From contig NC_088323.1 in assembly GCF_910592395.1 (NCBI RefSeq), positions 7,066,001 through 7,130,000 on the forward strand: a DNA stretch of 64,000 nt. The letters run 5' to 3'. The first letter of the stretch is position 1, and each line of letters starts with the position of its first letter. Shown in pieces: positions 1 through 12,700 of the stretch. This DNA comes from Lineus longissimus. Lineage: Eukaryota; Nemertea; Pilidiophora; Heteronemertea; Lineidae. Below the pieces are notes generated by a model. The model had not been told where the DNA came from, did no database searches, and saw nothing but the letters and a program-made list of their open reading frames with translations. A program made the position numbers and the translations under genes.

Positions 1-331
1 GAACCATAGCGCAGCATAACTTGTACTGATGCAAGTATCGGTGTGTATGTTGTACCCCCTCCCTCCCTGTCTGACGTAATGAATGACCTACCCCACCCCC
101 ACTGAACAATTTCAAAGGGAGCTAGGCCCAGTGCTTGTAACCATATTCCAAATTGACCCCCTCCCTGTCTCCGGGGTGTGAACTAAATTTATTACTGTGT
201 AAGTGACAGTTCCCCTCATTGTAAATGTACTTTGTAGGAGAAGTCCATTCAAGGCCATAAATTCTTAGCAAATTTCTGTCAGAAGATGAAAAGGAGCACC
301 GTCTCATAAAATCTCTCATCTATCGTTGCAG
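1..331. other. 3' end of a PLXDC intron
   Basis: Non-coding. It contains a diverged pyrimidine-rich repeat (accccctccctccctgtct at about 53-71 and a related stretch at about 157-170). It ends in the acceptor at 330-331. Nothing else is recognisable. Confidence 0.6.
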
Positions 332-702
332 GTCCATACTACAGCAATCTTGAGCGATCACAAGGAGGCGTCCATCTTGATTATCGTGATATTCATCTGC
401 TGCGACTTAAAAGAGCAGCACAGGACCCTGATGTGGCCCCAACTGGCGGAAATGTTGGAAATGTTAACGGAGTAACTAATGTTACTGCCACAGCAGCTAC
501 CACTCGGTCAACGATCCCAACAGCTGAGGTAAAGACACTTCCCCCGAGCACAAAACTCCCTGCATCGACTCCACCAACAACTGTCGAACAAACCACGAAT
601 CCACCTACTACAACACCCAGGCCAACGACTACAAAGCCAACTGGGGCACCTCCCACTACAGCGAAGTCTAAGCCAGAGGGGACCACGGAACCAATTACTG
701 TG
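332..702 (+). CDS. PLXDC: PLXDC exon 1 of window: N-terminal segment, basic cleavage site and mucin-like stalk
   Basis: The acceptor is cgttgcag|gtcc and the donor is actgtg|gtaggt; phase 1 in, phase 0 out. It encodes 123 full residues. Residues 1-27 are rich in charged and aromatic residues and end in RLKR (R24-R27), a match to the furin-type R-X-K-R consensus. From about residue 35 the sequence is dominated by Thr, Ser and Pro (for example PPTTVEQTTNPPTTTPRPTT), typical of an O-glycosylated stalk, with N-linked sequons NVT near its start. The antisense reading of the stalk is also open, which is a composition effect and not a gene. Confidence 0.9.
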
Positions 703-3700
703 GTAGGTATTTTCTCAACTGGTGGCGTGTTTTGCTCAATGGAACCCTCTTAAGATTGATGGAAGCTTGGAGGGGCAGCATGGTCGAATGGTTAAGGTTA
801 AGTCATCTTCCCACCATTGTGGGTTTGGAACGGTAACTGGAAAAACGCCGACCGACCGACCGACCGACCGACCTACCGACCTGCCAACCTACCGTCATAT
901 GCAGTATCCCTTTCGCTTCTCTATAGCACATGTATCTGTGTAGTGCCCAGCGCAATGGACGTGATGGAGTCCGACATGTCTGACAACAGCATCTTCAGTC
1001 AATTATACAGGGAAAACGATCCCACGCGGTAAGGAACTGATAACGATACTCTAAAGATATGCTTGGTCTACATGGTCGGTGGATATAAAAACATGATTTG
1101 GGCCTAATCTATGCACTGTAGTTTTTCTACTCGAGTGTCTCGACCGATGCAATGCACGAACTGCAACGCGAAACATGCATTTGTTGTCATTTGAACAGCG
1201 CACGTGCGCTTGTTTACAATTTCATTTCACATGACCTGCTATCGTGGATTGGATATATCACATTGACTTATGAGACCTGAGACTCAACTACGAAACTCCT
1301 TGGGTCGGTAGGTCGGTCGGTCGGTCGGTCGGCGTTTTTCCGGTTACCGTTTGGTACCCAGCTCGAACTTCTCGCTTTTGACTTTGGCAATATGCTTTAC
1401 TTCCGTTTCAACAATCCTCGGATGAACCTTTAAACCAAGGTTCCTTGTAATATGTGCCCCTGTCAGGGTAGAGAAAGACCTTATCCTAGTCAGAAACATG
1501 AGTAGCTTGTGATAGATTCATCCTTAGTCAGAGATGGAATCACTTGGTTAAAAATAAATTCCAATTTACCTTTAATACTAGCAGAATCACCCCGCTAATG
1601 ATTAACATCTCTGCAACTTTCAGGTTGAAAACAATCACAAGTATTATCAGTCAGTCATCATAAAAAATGAGGAGGAAGCACAGAAATTGTGGATCGACCC
1701 TTACAGTATGGAAAACAAGGATAAAGGTCACAAGGTCGTGCAGCATTCGATCCTTTCTGATAGCCACAGGACTGCTGCGGTATGTATAAGGGACAGAAAA
1801 AGATTTGCACACCTGAATTTGGGCCCACATTTGTGTAATGTTAGAGTGGTCACTTTCTTGAAATATAATTACTAGGTGTATCACTTTCCCTGCCTAGCCT
1901 ACTGGTCCATCTTAGGTTAGCCTCTGAGGCAATCATGGTACCAATTTATAGGCCTACTCCTTGGTCAGGGGAAGCAATGTAACTTTTGGTGTCTTGCTCA
2001 AGGATGCAGAGATGAAACAGCGATGATCCACCTGAGAAATAATTGTACCACCTCCTAATCATGAACCCAGCACTCGAACCACTTGGCCCCTCATCTTCCC
2101 TCCTAGAAGTAAGGAACTAGGAGTTTGCTTTATTTTATTATGACGTTTGCAAGAAACTGCATTGCCATCTATCCATTTTGAAATAGAACTACTACAGAAT
2201 TATGTTAAGTGCATCATCTAATCATCTAACTGATCATGCTCTTGTTTTTTCAGACCGTTCCAATCTCCTTCAACTTCCTCTTCTACGGCCACCTTGTGTC
2301 AAAAATTACAATTGCAACTGGTGGTAGGTATTCTGAACATCTGATTAGAATTGTCTGTTGTTTAGCATTCCGTATGGCAACCTCTATTGAAATCCGAGAA
2401 CCAAACTATACAAAAAACCTGGCCTAACCATCCACTGTGCAAGGGCCACGTGGTCATGTGTTTGGAGTATGGATTTGCTATCCGACATAAATGCATCAGA
2501 TTGCTTGTGAGCTTGGGCAGGTCACTTACTTCATTTCTAGTGCTACATACTTTGAATGGAGGCGGAAGCCCGATGTGTCTTTGCCTTGGGAGGCAAAATA
2601 TACCATCCAATTGAGAAAAAACTTCCTCCGTTCTGGTTAAAGATAACAGTCACGAGGCCAATAATACTAAGTGGAGCCCAACCATAGTGGCATGCATCCA
2701 TTGACACGCAGGAGTGACTAGCAGTTGTCACAACCATGTGGTGTGGTCTGGTCCAGCCTATTATCAATTTTTTTTTTATATTTCCACATTTTGAGACGAA
2801 ATATCAATTCAAGTACGGCCATGGCAAATTTATTGACTTATCATTTCTTTTCAGGTTTTCTGTACATGAGCAAATTTCTGCACCAATGGTTGACAGCTAC
2901 CCAATATATTGCCCCATTGATGGCCAACTTCGATAGCACCCTTGGTACAGCGTCTGATATACACTACATAGACAATGGTAAGGCTTGGTTTAGTACGGAT
3001 ACTGTGGCTATCTTGGTGAAGATGAGTGCATGACGAAAAATAGAATTGAATAAAAAGTATCGGGTCTGTAATTCCAATATTCCAATATCACGTGGATATT
3101 TTTCCCATTACCACTTTTGTTGCCAGACTTTTTTTTGGCTATGAAATGTTCAGGGCCAGATTTAAGGCTTCTCGACCCCCAATACCAACCCTTGTAGTCT
3201 GTTCCTCCTGTCCAGGATACAATTCCTTTTCTGCCGACCTCCATCACAGATTAATTCATATCTTTCTTTCAGGCACATTGTTTCTCGTCCAGTGGCACAA
3301 CATTCATCTGAAGGACGAAGCGGGTAAGGATGGAAATGAAAGTAAGGCATTCACACTTTCTAACTCGTTCACCAGGGGGTTTGGAACTGCCAGGATGCGT
3401 AGGGGGGGAAGCACAACGGCTGCTCTAATGTCAACATTTCTAGTCAGAAATTGCCGTGATCACTACTAGCCTGTGGGGTGACCCTCTTTAGAAACAACTC
3501 AAAAAACGGTACTTGGAAGTAGATTGTAACAGATCTAATTTTGACAAAGTCTGATAACAGTTTTTGGAAAGATATTGTGACGTATCTAATTTTGGCAAAC
3601 TCTAAAAACGGTTTTTGGAAAGATATTGTAAGAGGTCTAATTTTGGCAAACTCTAAAAACGTACATGAAAGGATATTGGAGCAGATCTATTTTTGGCGAT

Positions 3701-6700
3701 CTTTTTCCTTCAAATACCCTGGCAATTTCAAACTAACGAATAAAAAAACGGTATGTAAGTACTTAGGCAAAGTTCCCTGACATGAACATATTCCGAAATT
3801 TGATAAAATGCATGGGTGTCGGCAAAAATCAAGGAGGACACGGGTAGTCCTTTAGCACTTTTGGCTTCTGTGAAAAAAGAAGATGGAACTAACAAACTGT
3901 CATCAGGTTGCAGGGAAAGGGTCATAGTGCCTTGAGTGATTTTAGGGTATACCTCATGCACTAACAAAGGGTTGTTTACATTCTAACAATTCACTTTGGT
4001 TGGATACACTGAGTATTTCTGGATGTCCGTGTTTTGCCTAAGTACTTGAATTTTTTTACGACATATCATGTGCCAATGCTAGATGTGTTCTCCTGTTCTA
4101 TTCACTGTCCGCTTCTTAGGCTTGCACAGTCAGCCTTTAAAATTGGTCTAGGGCCCGATAACAAAGAGAGTCTTAATTAAGAATACGTACCAGCTTAATG
4201 TTGATGAATTTTATCTGTTCTCGATGCTTTGGCGTTTATTGACGTCAATCAACAACAACAGGACACAACAGGACGGCGTCCAAAAAACAGTCAAATATTA
4301 AGTATCAAGTTGAAGAGTGTGGAACCAGTTTTACTACTCCAATATTGTCATGTGTGTCACTGCATTTGCTCTACTGATGGGGTAACCAGTATCTCCACGA
4401 TGGCTAGCACAGCTTTTTTTACCCCCTTTGTAGGGGAAATCAAGAGATATGCATGATTCCTCATTTAGGCAATCCAAGGAGACTTAGAAAATAAACTGCC
4501 TTCAGAATTTACCATACACAGAATAACATGGCCCAATTCCCCGCTGCTTGACCTCCACCTGCCTGTAGTATTGAGCCAACTGCCTTCTGTGTACAGAACA
4601 CACTCCACTGCTTCTCTTTAATGTTTCGAAATCAATGTGATTTGCAAGCTAATGGGTGCTCACGAATTCACTTTCCTGCCACCCCTCTCCCCTCTCAACT
4701 CAAGCACTCTGCTTATGTCTATAGACACTACAGAAGGAGGTGTTGTATCACATCTGTATCACATATCACTAAAACAGTTTTGTCTCACAATTCACAGCTT
4801 TGGCTAGCTTTTTTCTGAAGTCACAGTGTTACTGCTGCTTGCGTAAGACTTTGGTGGTCAAACATCAATTTTTCAATCGCCCACAACAACCTTGTTAACA
4901 CATTTTGCTTACTGCGTTCAACTAAATGCTTGAGTTTTCTTATAGCAGACTGGGTGTGGGGAGACCTTGAACATATTCCTTATAACTGAAAATTGAAAAA
5001 AAGTAGTACATGTAATGCTTCTTTCGTGGGTAGGATAATGCTCACCTCTATCTTTTGTCCTGTTTCCTCATAGGTTATTGGTAAACTGTTCACAAAAATA
5101 CTTTTTTTAACCCCCCGAAAAGGCCTGAAATATATAAGACTTTCCTCTCTCTAATCAGTGTGCAGAAGACCTTGTCAATTGCCCATCCTACCGTACATTT
5201 CTTTTGGTCACATCTTCGGTATTCGATTGAATTCTTTTCTTTGATAATTCTCAATTATGGCCGAAGGGAACGTCAAATTTAAACGATTCACCGTGTCTTT
5301 TCCAGCTGGTCCGTTCACATTCCAGACAGCCATACGAGAAGATGGATTGATCATTTTCAATTACAAACAAGTAAGTGGCCTGCATTGGTGTGTTAGGTGT
5401 ACCTCAGGTGTTCAATTAATTGACTTTGATTCAAATTCGATTCCAAATCATTACAGATATTATGCCCCTGTTAACATTTCATGCTCGTCATTGTGAAAAA
5501 ATCCTACTGTCCCTTGTTGATTCAAAGATCCATCTAAATCAGTTAAATATGTAAATCTGAATGATGTCAATTTTGTCTTTGCCCGAAATGTGTCCCTTCC
5601 TTGCTTTTTCATCGCACCAACATCTGGAAGCATCATGGATGATTACTTGTAACCGTCTCGAGAATTTGAGATTTTGTATTTGTTCCAGTTGTTGAGCTAC
5701 TCATTGTCTTCGTTGGGGTGGTTCGTGAAAGATGGTGTCGGTTTTGAAGCAAAACACCAAAATATCTAAGGAATTGAGCATGCTAGTTGCCTGATTATAA
5801 CAGCATGAGATAGGTTGAACTAACAGCGCCGCAGTAATAAGCCCACAAACAAGGTCTTATCCTGTTTTAGATATCGTCACATGTCATCTATATAAGAGCA
5901 AGTATGAATTAAAGATTTAATCCATACTTGCATAGACGCATGAACTTCAGGCTCATATGATTCATTGGTCCTTATAAGTGGACAAATTCCAAGCGGGCCC
6001 TTGAATACTTAAAAATCTTTGAAATTTCCATATTTTCAAAAGAACCTTTGAATGTGACTATAAGTAGGGAAGATTGAAATGCAGTGGCCTGGTGCCCCTT
6101 TTTCTACGAAGTCTGTAACTGAGCTTACATGGGTGCCCCATCTTTCTACGAGACGTGGATATGTCCCAAGTAACTAAGCTTACATGGGTGCCCCATCTTT
6201 CTACGAGACGTGGATATGTCCCAAGTAACTAAGCTTACATGGGTGCCCCATCTTTCTACAAGACCTGGATATGTCCCCAGTAAGTAAGCTTTCATAGGTG
6301 CCCCATGTTTCTATGAGACCTGGATATGTCCCTTATAAGAAAGCTTACATTGGTGCCCTATGTTTCTATGAGAACTGGATATGTCCCTAGTAAGTAAGCT
6401 TACATTGGTGCCCCATCTTTCTACGAGACTTGGATATGTCCCAAGTAACTAAGCTTACATTAGTGCCCCATCTTTCTACGAGACCTGGATATGTCCCTAG
6501 TAACTAAGCTTACATTGGTTCCCCATCTTTCTACGAGACCTGGATATGTCCCTAGTAAGAAAGCTTACATTGGTGCCCCATGTTTCTACGAGTCCTGGAT
6601 ATGTCCCTTGTAAGAAAGCTTACATTGTTGCCGCATCTCTCTGTGAGACCTGGATCTTTCCCTAGTAAGAAAGCTTACATTGGTGCCCCATGTTTCTACG

Positions 6701-9700
6701 AGACCTGGATATGTCCCTAGTAAGAAAGCTTACATTGGTGCCCCATGTTTCTACGAGTCCTGGATATGTCCCTTGTAAGAAAGCTTACATTGTTGCCGCA
6801 TCTCTCTGTGAGACCTGGATCTTTCCCTAGTAAGAAAGCTTACATAGGTGCCCCATGTTTCTGCGAGACCTGGATATGTCCCTAGTAAGAAAGCTTACAT
6901 TGGTGCCCCATGTTTCTACGAGACCTGGATATGTCCCTAGTAAGAAAGCTTACATTGGTGCCCCATGTTTCTACGAGACCTGGATATGTCCCTAGTAAGA
7001 AAGCTTACATTGGTGCCCCATGTTTCTACGAGACCTGGATATGTCCCTAGTAAAAAAGCTTACATTGGTGCCCCATGTTTCTACGAGACCTGGATATGTC
7101 CCTGGTAAGAGAGCCTACATTGGTGCCCCATGTTTCTGCGAGACCTGGATATGTCCCTAGTAAGAAAGCTTACATTGGTGCCCCATGTTTCTACGAGACC
7201 TGGATATGTCCCTAGTAAGGAAGCTTACATTGGTGCCCCATGTTTCTACGAGACCTGGATATGTCCCTAGTAAGAAAGCCTACATTGGTGCCCCTTGTTT
7301 CTGCGAGACCTGGATATGTCCCCAGTAAGTAAGCTTCTCATACATAGTGTTCTGTAATCTTTACACTTCTTCGTCAGGTCCCAAATGATATCGCGTCACT
7401 GCCAAGGAACAATCACCCGGTAAAAGTTGGCCTCTCTGACGCATATTATTATGATCGTTATTCGAATATATCAAGTGAGTCATGCCCCCTTTTGGAATTA
7501 TACCGAACTACTGTCCGGGATTTGGAAATTCAATGAGTTTCTTGCCAATGAATTTTCTTTCACTGTGGACCACAAAATGTTGGCAGACACATTATGTTCA
7601 CAGTTTCGGTTGAAAATAATTTTTGGCATGAAACTCATTGCAAAATGAAGAACCTGGCTGGGCAGTAGTTTTGACATCATCCCACAGTCAGTTTCGTAAT
7701 GCATGATTCGTCATAATACTGTATTTCGTCATAAGGTTATTTTGATTTCAGTTTCCATTGCGCTCGAGTGTGTCCAAGGCCTGGGGAAAAATTCTACTCG
7801 AAAATTCAAAATCAACCATGAAACAAGTGATACCATTATTTATCAATGTGTTTTTCCCGGGCCATCGACATACTCTGGAGCACCAATTCATTCCTTAGAT
7901 GTATTAACTCAATTCCCTAGGGGTGCCACCAATATTGAAGTCTCCACCAATACTAAAGTCAACAGGAGCATACTACACCAGGATTAATTTATAATCGGTT
8001 TATTCAAATTGAATTTGGTGGCTTATTAAACTCAATAGATTACAAAGTTACAACACGGATTCACTTTCAGGGTTATTGTGGATTGCCTGATGGATTGGTT
8101 GTAGGGACAGATTTGTCTAGTGGTTAAGGTATCAGATATCATTTGGCTTCACTGCAAGCATGGATCCGGTAGGAGGCGGTAGAGATGTACGTCCCCCCTA
8201 TTTTTGGCAGACCAATCATTTTGAAAAGTAAAAACCAATCCCAATTTATTGACCATCATTTATTGACTGAATTATTGGGAAAATGCATCTAATTTTCAAC
8301 TTTTCTGACTAATTCTTTGTACAATTTACATAAATCATAAAACATAAAAGAGTTTCGATGGAATCCTATTGGTAATGATTATTTCACAATCCAAATTGCA
8401 GTGTTCAAAAGTTTTAAGCACTCATCCGGTTTGGAATAAGTTTTGGGTGCACCCCCAGGGAAGCCTGCAACCTACTAATACAATTTCCATTCAGACGTGA
8501 ACCTCATTTCTGTTCATTTTGCATGATGATGTCATTTTTATTTTGCATGGTCTTATTTCCCAGGTTCCTAAAGCCATCTCAGATATATCGCGAACCGAGC
8601 ACCCCGTCAAAGTCGGGACGGCCGACGCTTATTATATTGATACCCTGATACGCTCCGGTTAGTTTTCAAATTTTGTTAGATGTCCACTCGATTCATTTCA
8701 TGTTGATCTTTCAGATTTCTGTATATTTTGTGGGCAATAATTCTGTTGAAGTCTAAAATACTCTCAAAACAAATATTTTGCCTCACTTACTTGATACCTG
8801 CGTGATTGGGATGGCGTCCTGATCGTTTTGGATCCTCGAGATGATGTCTTTTAAGGTTCCACTTTAGGATTTATATTCAAAGTCATTTTACTGATATCGA
8901 CTTATTGCTTAGTGTTTCTCATTTGCACAGAGTGATAAGATGGATTATATTTTGTGGGATTGATGTCCTCTTTGTTTGTTACAGTACAGAAAATATACAG
9001 TGAATAGTGGAAAGTTTCAACATGAAATGAATGCTTTTCTATGATGGTCGTGGTCTTCACATACGCCCTGCCCTCTTCGGGCCAATCCTCTCACAACACA
9101 AATAACAACTTGACCTGGTGTAGCTTATTGTAAAACACTCATATGCACAATCTCTATTTTTCTTAACACCTTTAAGATGTTATCTTAATTGAATCTTGAC
9201 TTTGTTGGAAAAGGCATTTCATTCTGAATGGCCTCTTGCACATATGTGAACTTCTCTGGCAAAAGGGGGTGCTTGTTGGATATAGAGAACGGGGAAAAAT
9301 GAAAACGTTACTTCTTCTCTTTCCCGCAGGAAAATGATTGTATATGTCGTTTGAACTTCCAAAGTCACTTTAGAGCTGTCTGTAGGCTATAATATAAGTG
9401 GTAGAGAAAAAAACATCAGATAAGACGATCTTACCACATGTACTAATGGTTTTTCTCAAAATAGATACTTGAACGAATGAAGTAGCAATTCCCCAATGGC
9501 TGACATGTATTGTATATCAGGGATTTTGTGCACTGTCAGCCAATGCCAATGTCTTCGGCACCAAGTGCCCCCTTTTTGCCAGGGCAGGCCTCGTAGACAC
9601 TACAGGCTAGTGATTTCTGCTAGAACGTTATAATTGTGCAGTATTCCAGCACAGTGCACTGCATCAAACATTCTTTCTAATTTCTGTGCATCAATAGATA

Positions 9701-12700
9701 AAGTCTTATGCTTCTTAACAAGTTTTACCTCTTCGCCTTAATAGTTATCATAGACGTCGTAAAAAAATCATCAAGGAGTTATACCTTCCTATAGATGCAG
9801 TTCACCCACACAGAGGTAGAGCACACAACATAACCTGTTGAATACTCGAGAGTCAAAAATGTCGGGGTTTAGGACCTCGTTTCAGATTTATTTTTCTCCT
9901 TTCTTTTTCATGTTGTAACACTAGTCCCATTTGTTTAAAGCCCATAGCCTAACTAATGCTGGCTGTATAGGGAGACTTAAATAATCTTCTCTTAACTGTG
10001 AAAGTCTTGAATTTTTCGATATTGTAACAAATTTTGATTTTAACGCGGTCACAGCTTGATGCTACCATGTGAATTTAATATTACCTTCACCTCAGAATTG
10101 CTGAAAAGAATCCTGCCTTTGGCCACTTCTTTGGTCCGAAAAGATTCATTAGCTTAGATTGGATAATTTGGTGAAAGTTATGATTCTGTGTTTATTTCGA
10201 TCTATTTCCTCTTCCTACTTTCTTATTTTCACATTTATTAAAATCATCTCAATTTCATTTGCTAGATGTTCTTAAATATATATTTGGGGCAGGTGAGGTT
10301 ACTACAAACTTCTCAGTTGCATAATGTTTTGTTGAAGTCATATAGAACAACTTAATACGGATAAAATACAGATTCTAGTGATATACAGGGTGTAAGAAAA
10401 TAGGCTTGCTACTCTTAAAGTTGATCGGTGTCCAAATTCAAAGGGTCACTTTAACATCCCCTGGAAGATTCTGGATGGCAAATCACTTAGAGTCTTTTGG
10501 AAAAGGCTCTACAAGAAGGGGGATTGTTAAGTTAACGATGCCAGCACTTGAAGTTCATTTAATCAATTGAGGTTGATGAGTATTTGATTTTTGACTTCAT
10601 GATGCCAGCACTTGAAGTTTATTTACTCGAGTAAAATGAATACGAACATGACTTTTAACTTCATGATGTCAGAAATTGAAGTTCATTTACTTGAGTAAAA
10701 TGAATACGCTAGTTTGATTTTCTGGACATCGTGAAGCCACCTGGATGAATGATTCATCTTCATTGTAAATTTCTTTTAATTGATTATGAATTACATTGAT
10801 TAAAGAACCATCTGAGTATGGTAAGACACAAGTAGCTTGTTGTGGGACCCATGTTCTCCTCAATCGTACAGTGGTTAATGACAAAAGCATGCTCGGTGTC
10901 CGAACTAAAATCCCATCCTGACGTATTATCCCAATTTCTGTTTTTGACCGGGAATGGATTGTTGTCCTAATGTAACTGAGAGGTTTATATCGTTTTGTGA
11001 TCGTATTGTTTATAGATGCGTCTAGTCTTGAGCATTTCACCGTCCTAAGTTCTCAATTTGTTGTGAGGATGACTGTACTGCGTTTTCTCTTCATTGGACT
11101 TCATCCATTATTTTGTGGAGATAGTTTGTTTGACATATATCAGGCCAATAATTTAAATGCTACCACCATTTTATCGAAAACATCTGCTAAGTGCCTTGCC
11201 AAGGGGCGTCTTGTTCTTAGACAGGTTTGAAATGTGTCAAATCTGGCCAGTAGTTATTGCTTAAAGCATTTTGTCAAATGATCAGCTGAGCACCTGGCCT
11301 AATGGCGTCTTCTTTCTTGGCAAGTTTGAAATGTGTGAAGTTCAATTCATCCTCAGTTATAGCTGGGTAAAGTTATAACTTGTGGAAATATTTCAAACAA
11401 TTAGTCTGACTTGGCTGTAACTATTAAGTTAAAAAATTATGATAATCCGTGAAGAGAACAATTTTGTGCGTCACCCTCCTCACAATAGAAAATCGGACGG
11501 TGTTTGTCATTATGTCCCACCTGGGGCACTTAGTGGTTCTTATTTCTCTGTATGTGTGAAGATTATACAGTATCTTATATTTCATGTGTAAGTATTCGTT
11601 GGACCAGTTATCTATGCTTTCTATCAATAAAATGGTTTAGAAATACAGTGGGACTTGTCTTAGCTGACACCTCTCTATTAGGGTCAATGTATTTTGTCCC
11701 AAATTGGTCAATTCCATTAAATTTGACATCTGTTATCATGACAGGTCTCAATTAAGGACAGTCAGCCCCAAGGGTGTCCTTAACAGAGAAGTTCTACAGT
11801 CGTGAATGAAATTCATGTCGGTTTACATCATTCGGCTCTGCCCAGTGCTTTGAACAGTTAGGAAAAAGCAATGATAAGCCTATTCAAATTTTATACTTTG
11901 TTATAATTGTGATACATTTAAACAGTTTTGGTTGAGTTGTGTCATGCTGAAATTTGTGACAATAACAAGTGGTGTCTGAAGGTGCTTTAAATGTGATGCG
12001 TCCCTCGGTGCAGTAAACTTCTGTCTGTTAGTGAAATTTTTGAATTTAAACTTTTTGTAATGTAGGGTTGTTCCGGGGATGAGATTCATCTTGGTTCAGA
12101 TAAGGTGGTTTCAATAGGCACCTTTGAACTATATTGCTGCAATAATGATAATCAGGTCAAACTTCTTCAAATCCCACATCACCCGCAGCGAAAGGGTTGA
12201 GGGATAATCTGCCCACTCCTTTAGATGTAGAACAAACCTGTTTAAGGGATAATCCGTCTTCTTCTTTAAATCTTGCAATTGCCTTTTCTTCATTAGGGTA
12301 TAATTCTCGAAGCATGACTTGTGTTTTAGGCCACCAATCCCAGTTCTGCTCATCAAGGGAAATGAATTTCTGATGAGAAAAAGATTAATTAACTTACGAC
12401 TCATAATTCGAATTCTGCACATGAAATAGATTCCAATCAGTTTATTTGAGCTTTGTTACATTATTCTCACTTCATCTTCAGGGTCTGATTAGCAATTTTC
12501 CACTTTTTCAGATTTACGTCGGAGGACAATTTACGAATATCACAGAGTCGAGATTGATCAAAACATGATAAAAAATAATACAGCAGTTAAGATTATTCCA
12601 TACTTAAGTAAGTGAATTTTCGTTAATTTGTCACTTTTTTATCATCGCTCCATCTTGTTTGGCATCACATTTGGCCTGTTACATTCATGTGTCCTCTACT

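Larger units (their letters stand above)
8658..12511. other. PLXDC intron after exon 7b
   Basis: 3.9 kb, AT-rich. It holds a short tandem array (10540-10715) and one pogo-like MITE (11646-11800). I looked for a third exon-7 variant (HPVKVG-type coding with splice sites) and saw none. Confidence 0.55.

Noticed and set aside
393-753. Valine/glycine-rich open frame antisense to the PLXDC stalk
   Set aside because: Mirror of Thr/Pro codons on the sense strand; the sense exon joins in phase to a recognised protein.
5257-5305. Extending PLXDC exon 6 upstream to the ATG at 5257
   Set aside because: Phase continuity and the pyrimidine-rich acceptor at 5305 place the exon start at 5306; the upstream part does not match the family.
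10687-11040. 117-codon open frame on the minus strand
   Set aside because: No recognisable motif; lies in an intron beside a tandem repeat; could not be supported as a gene.
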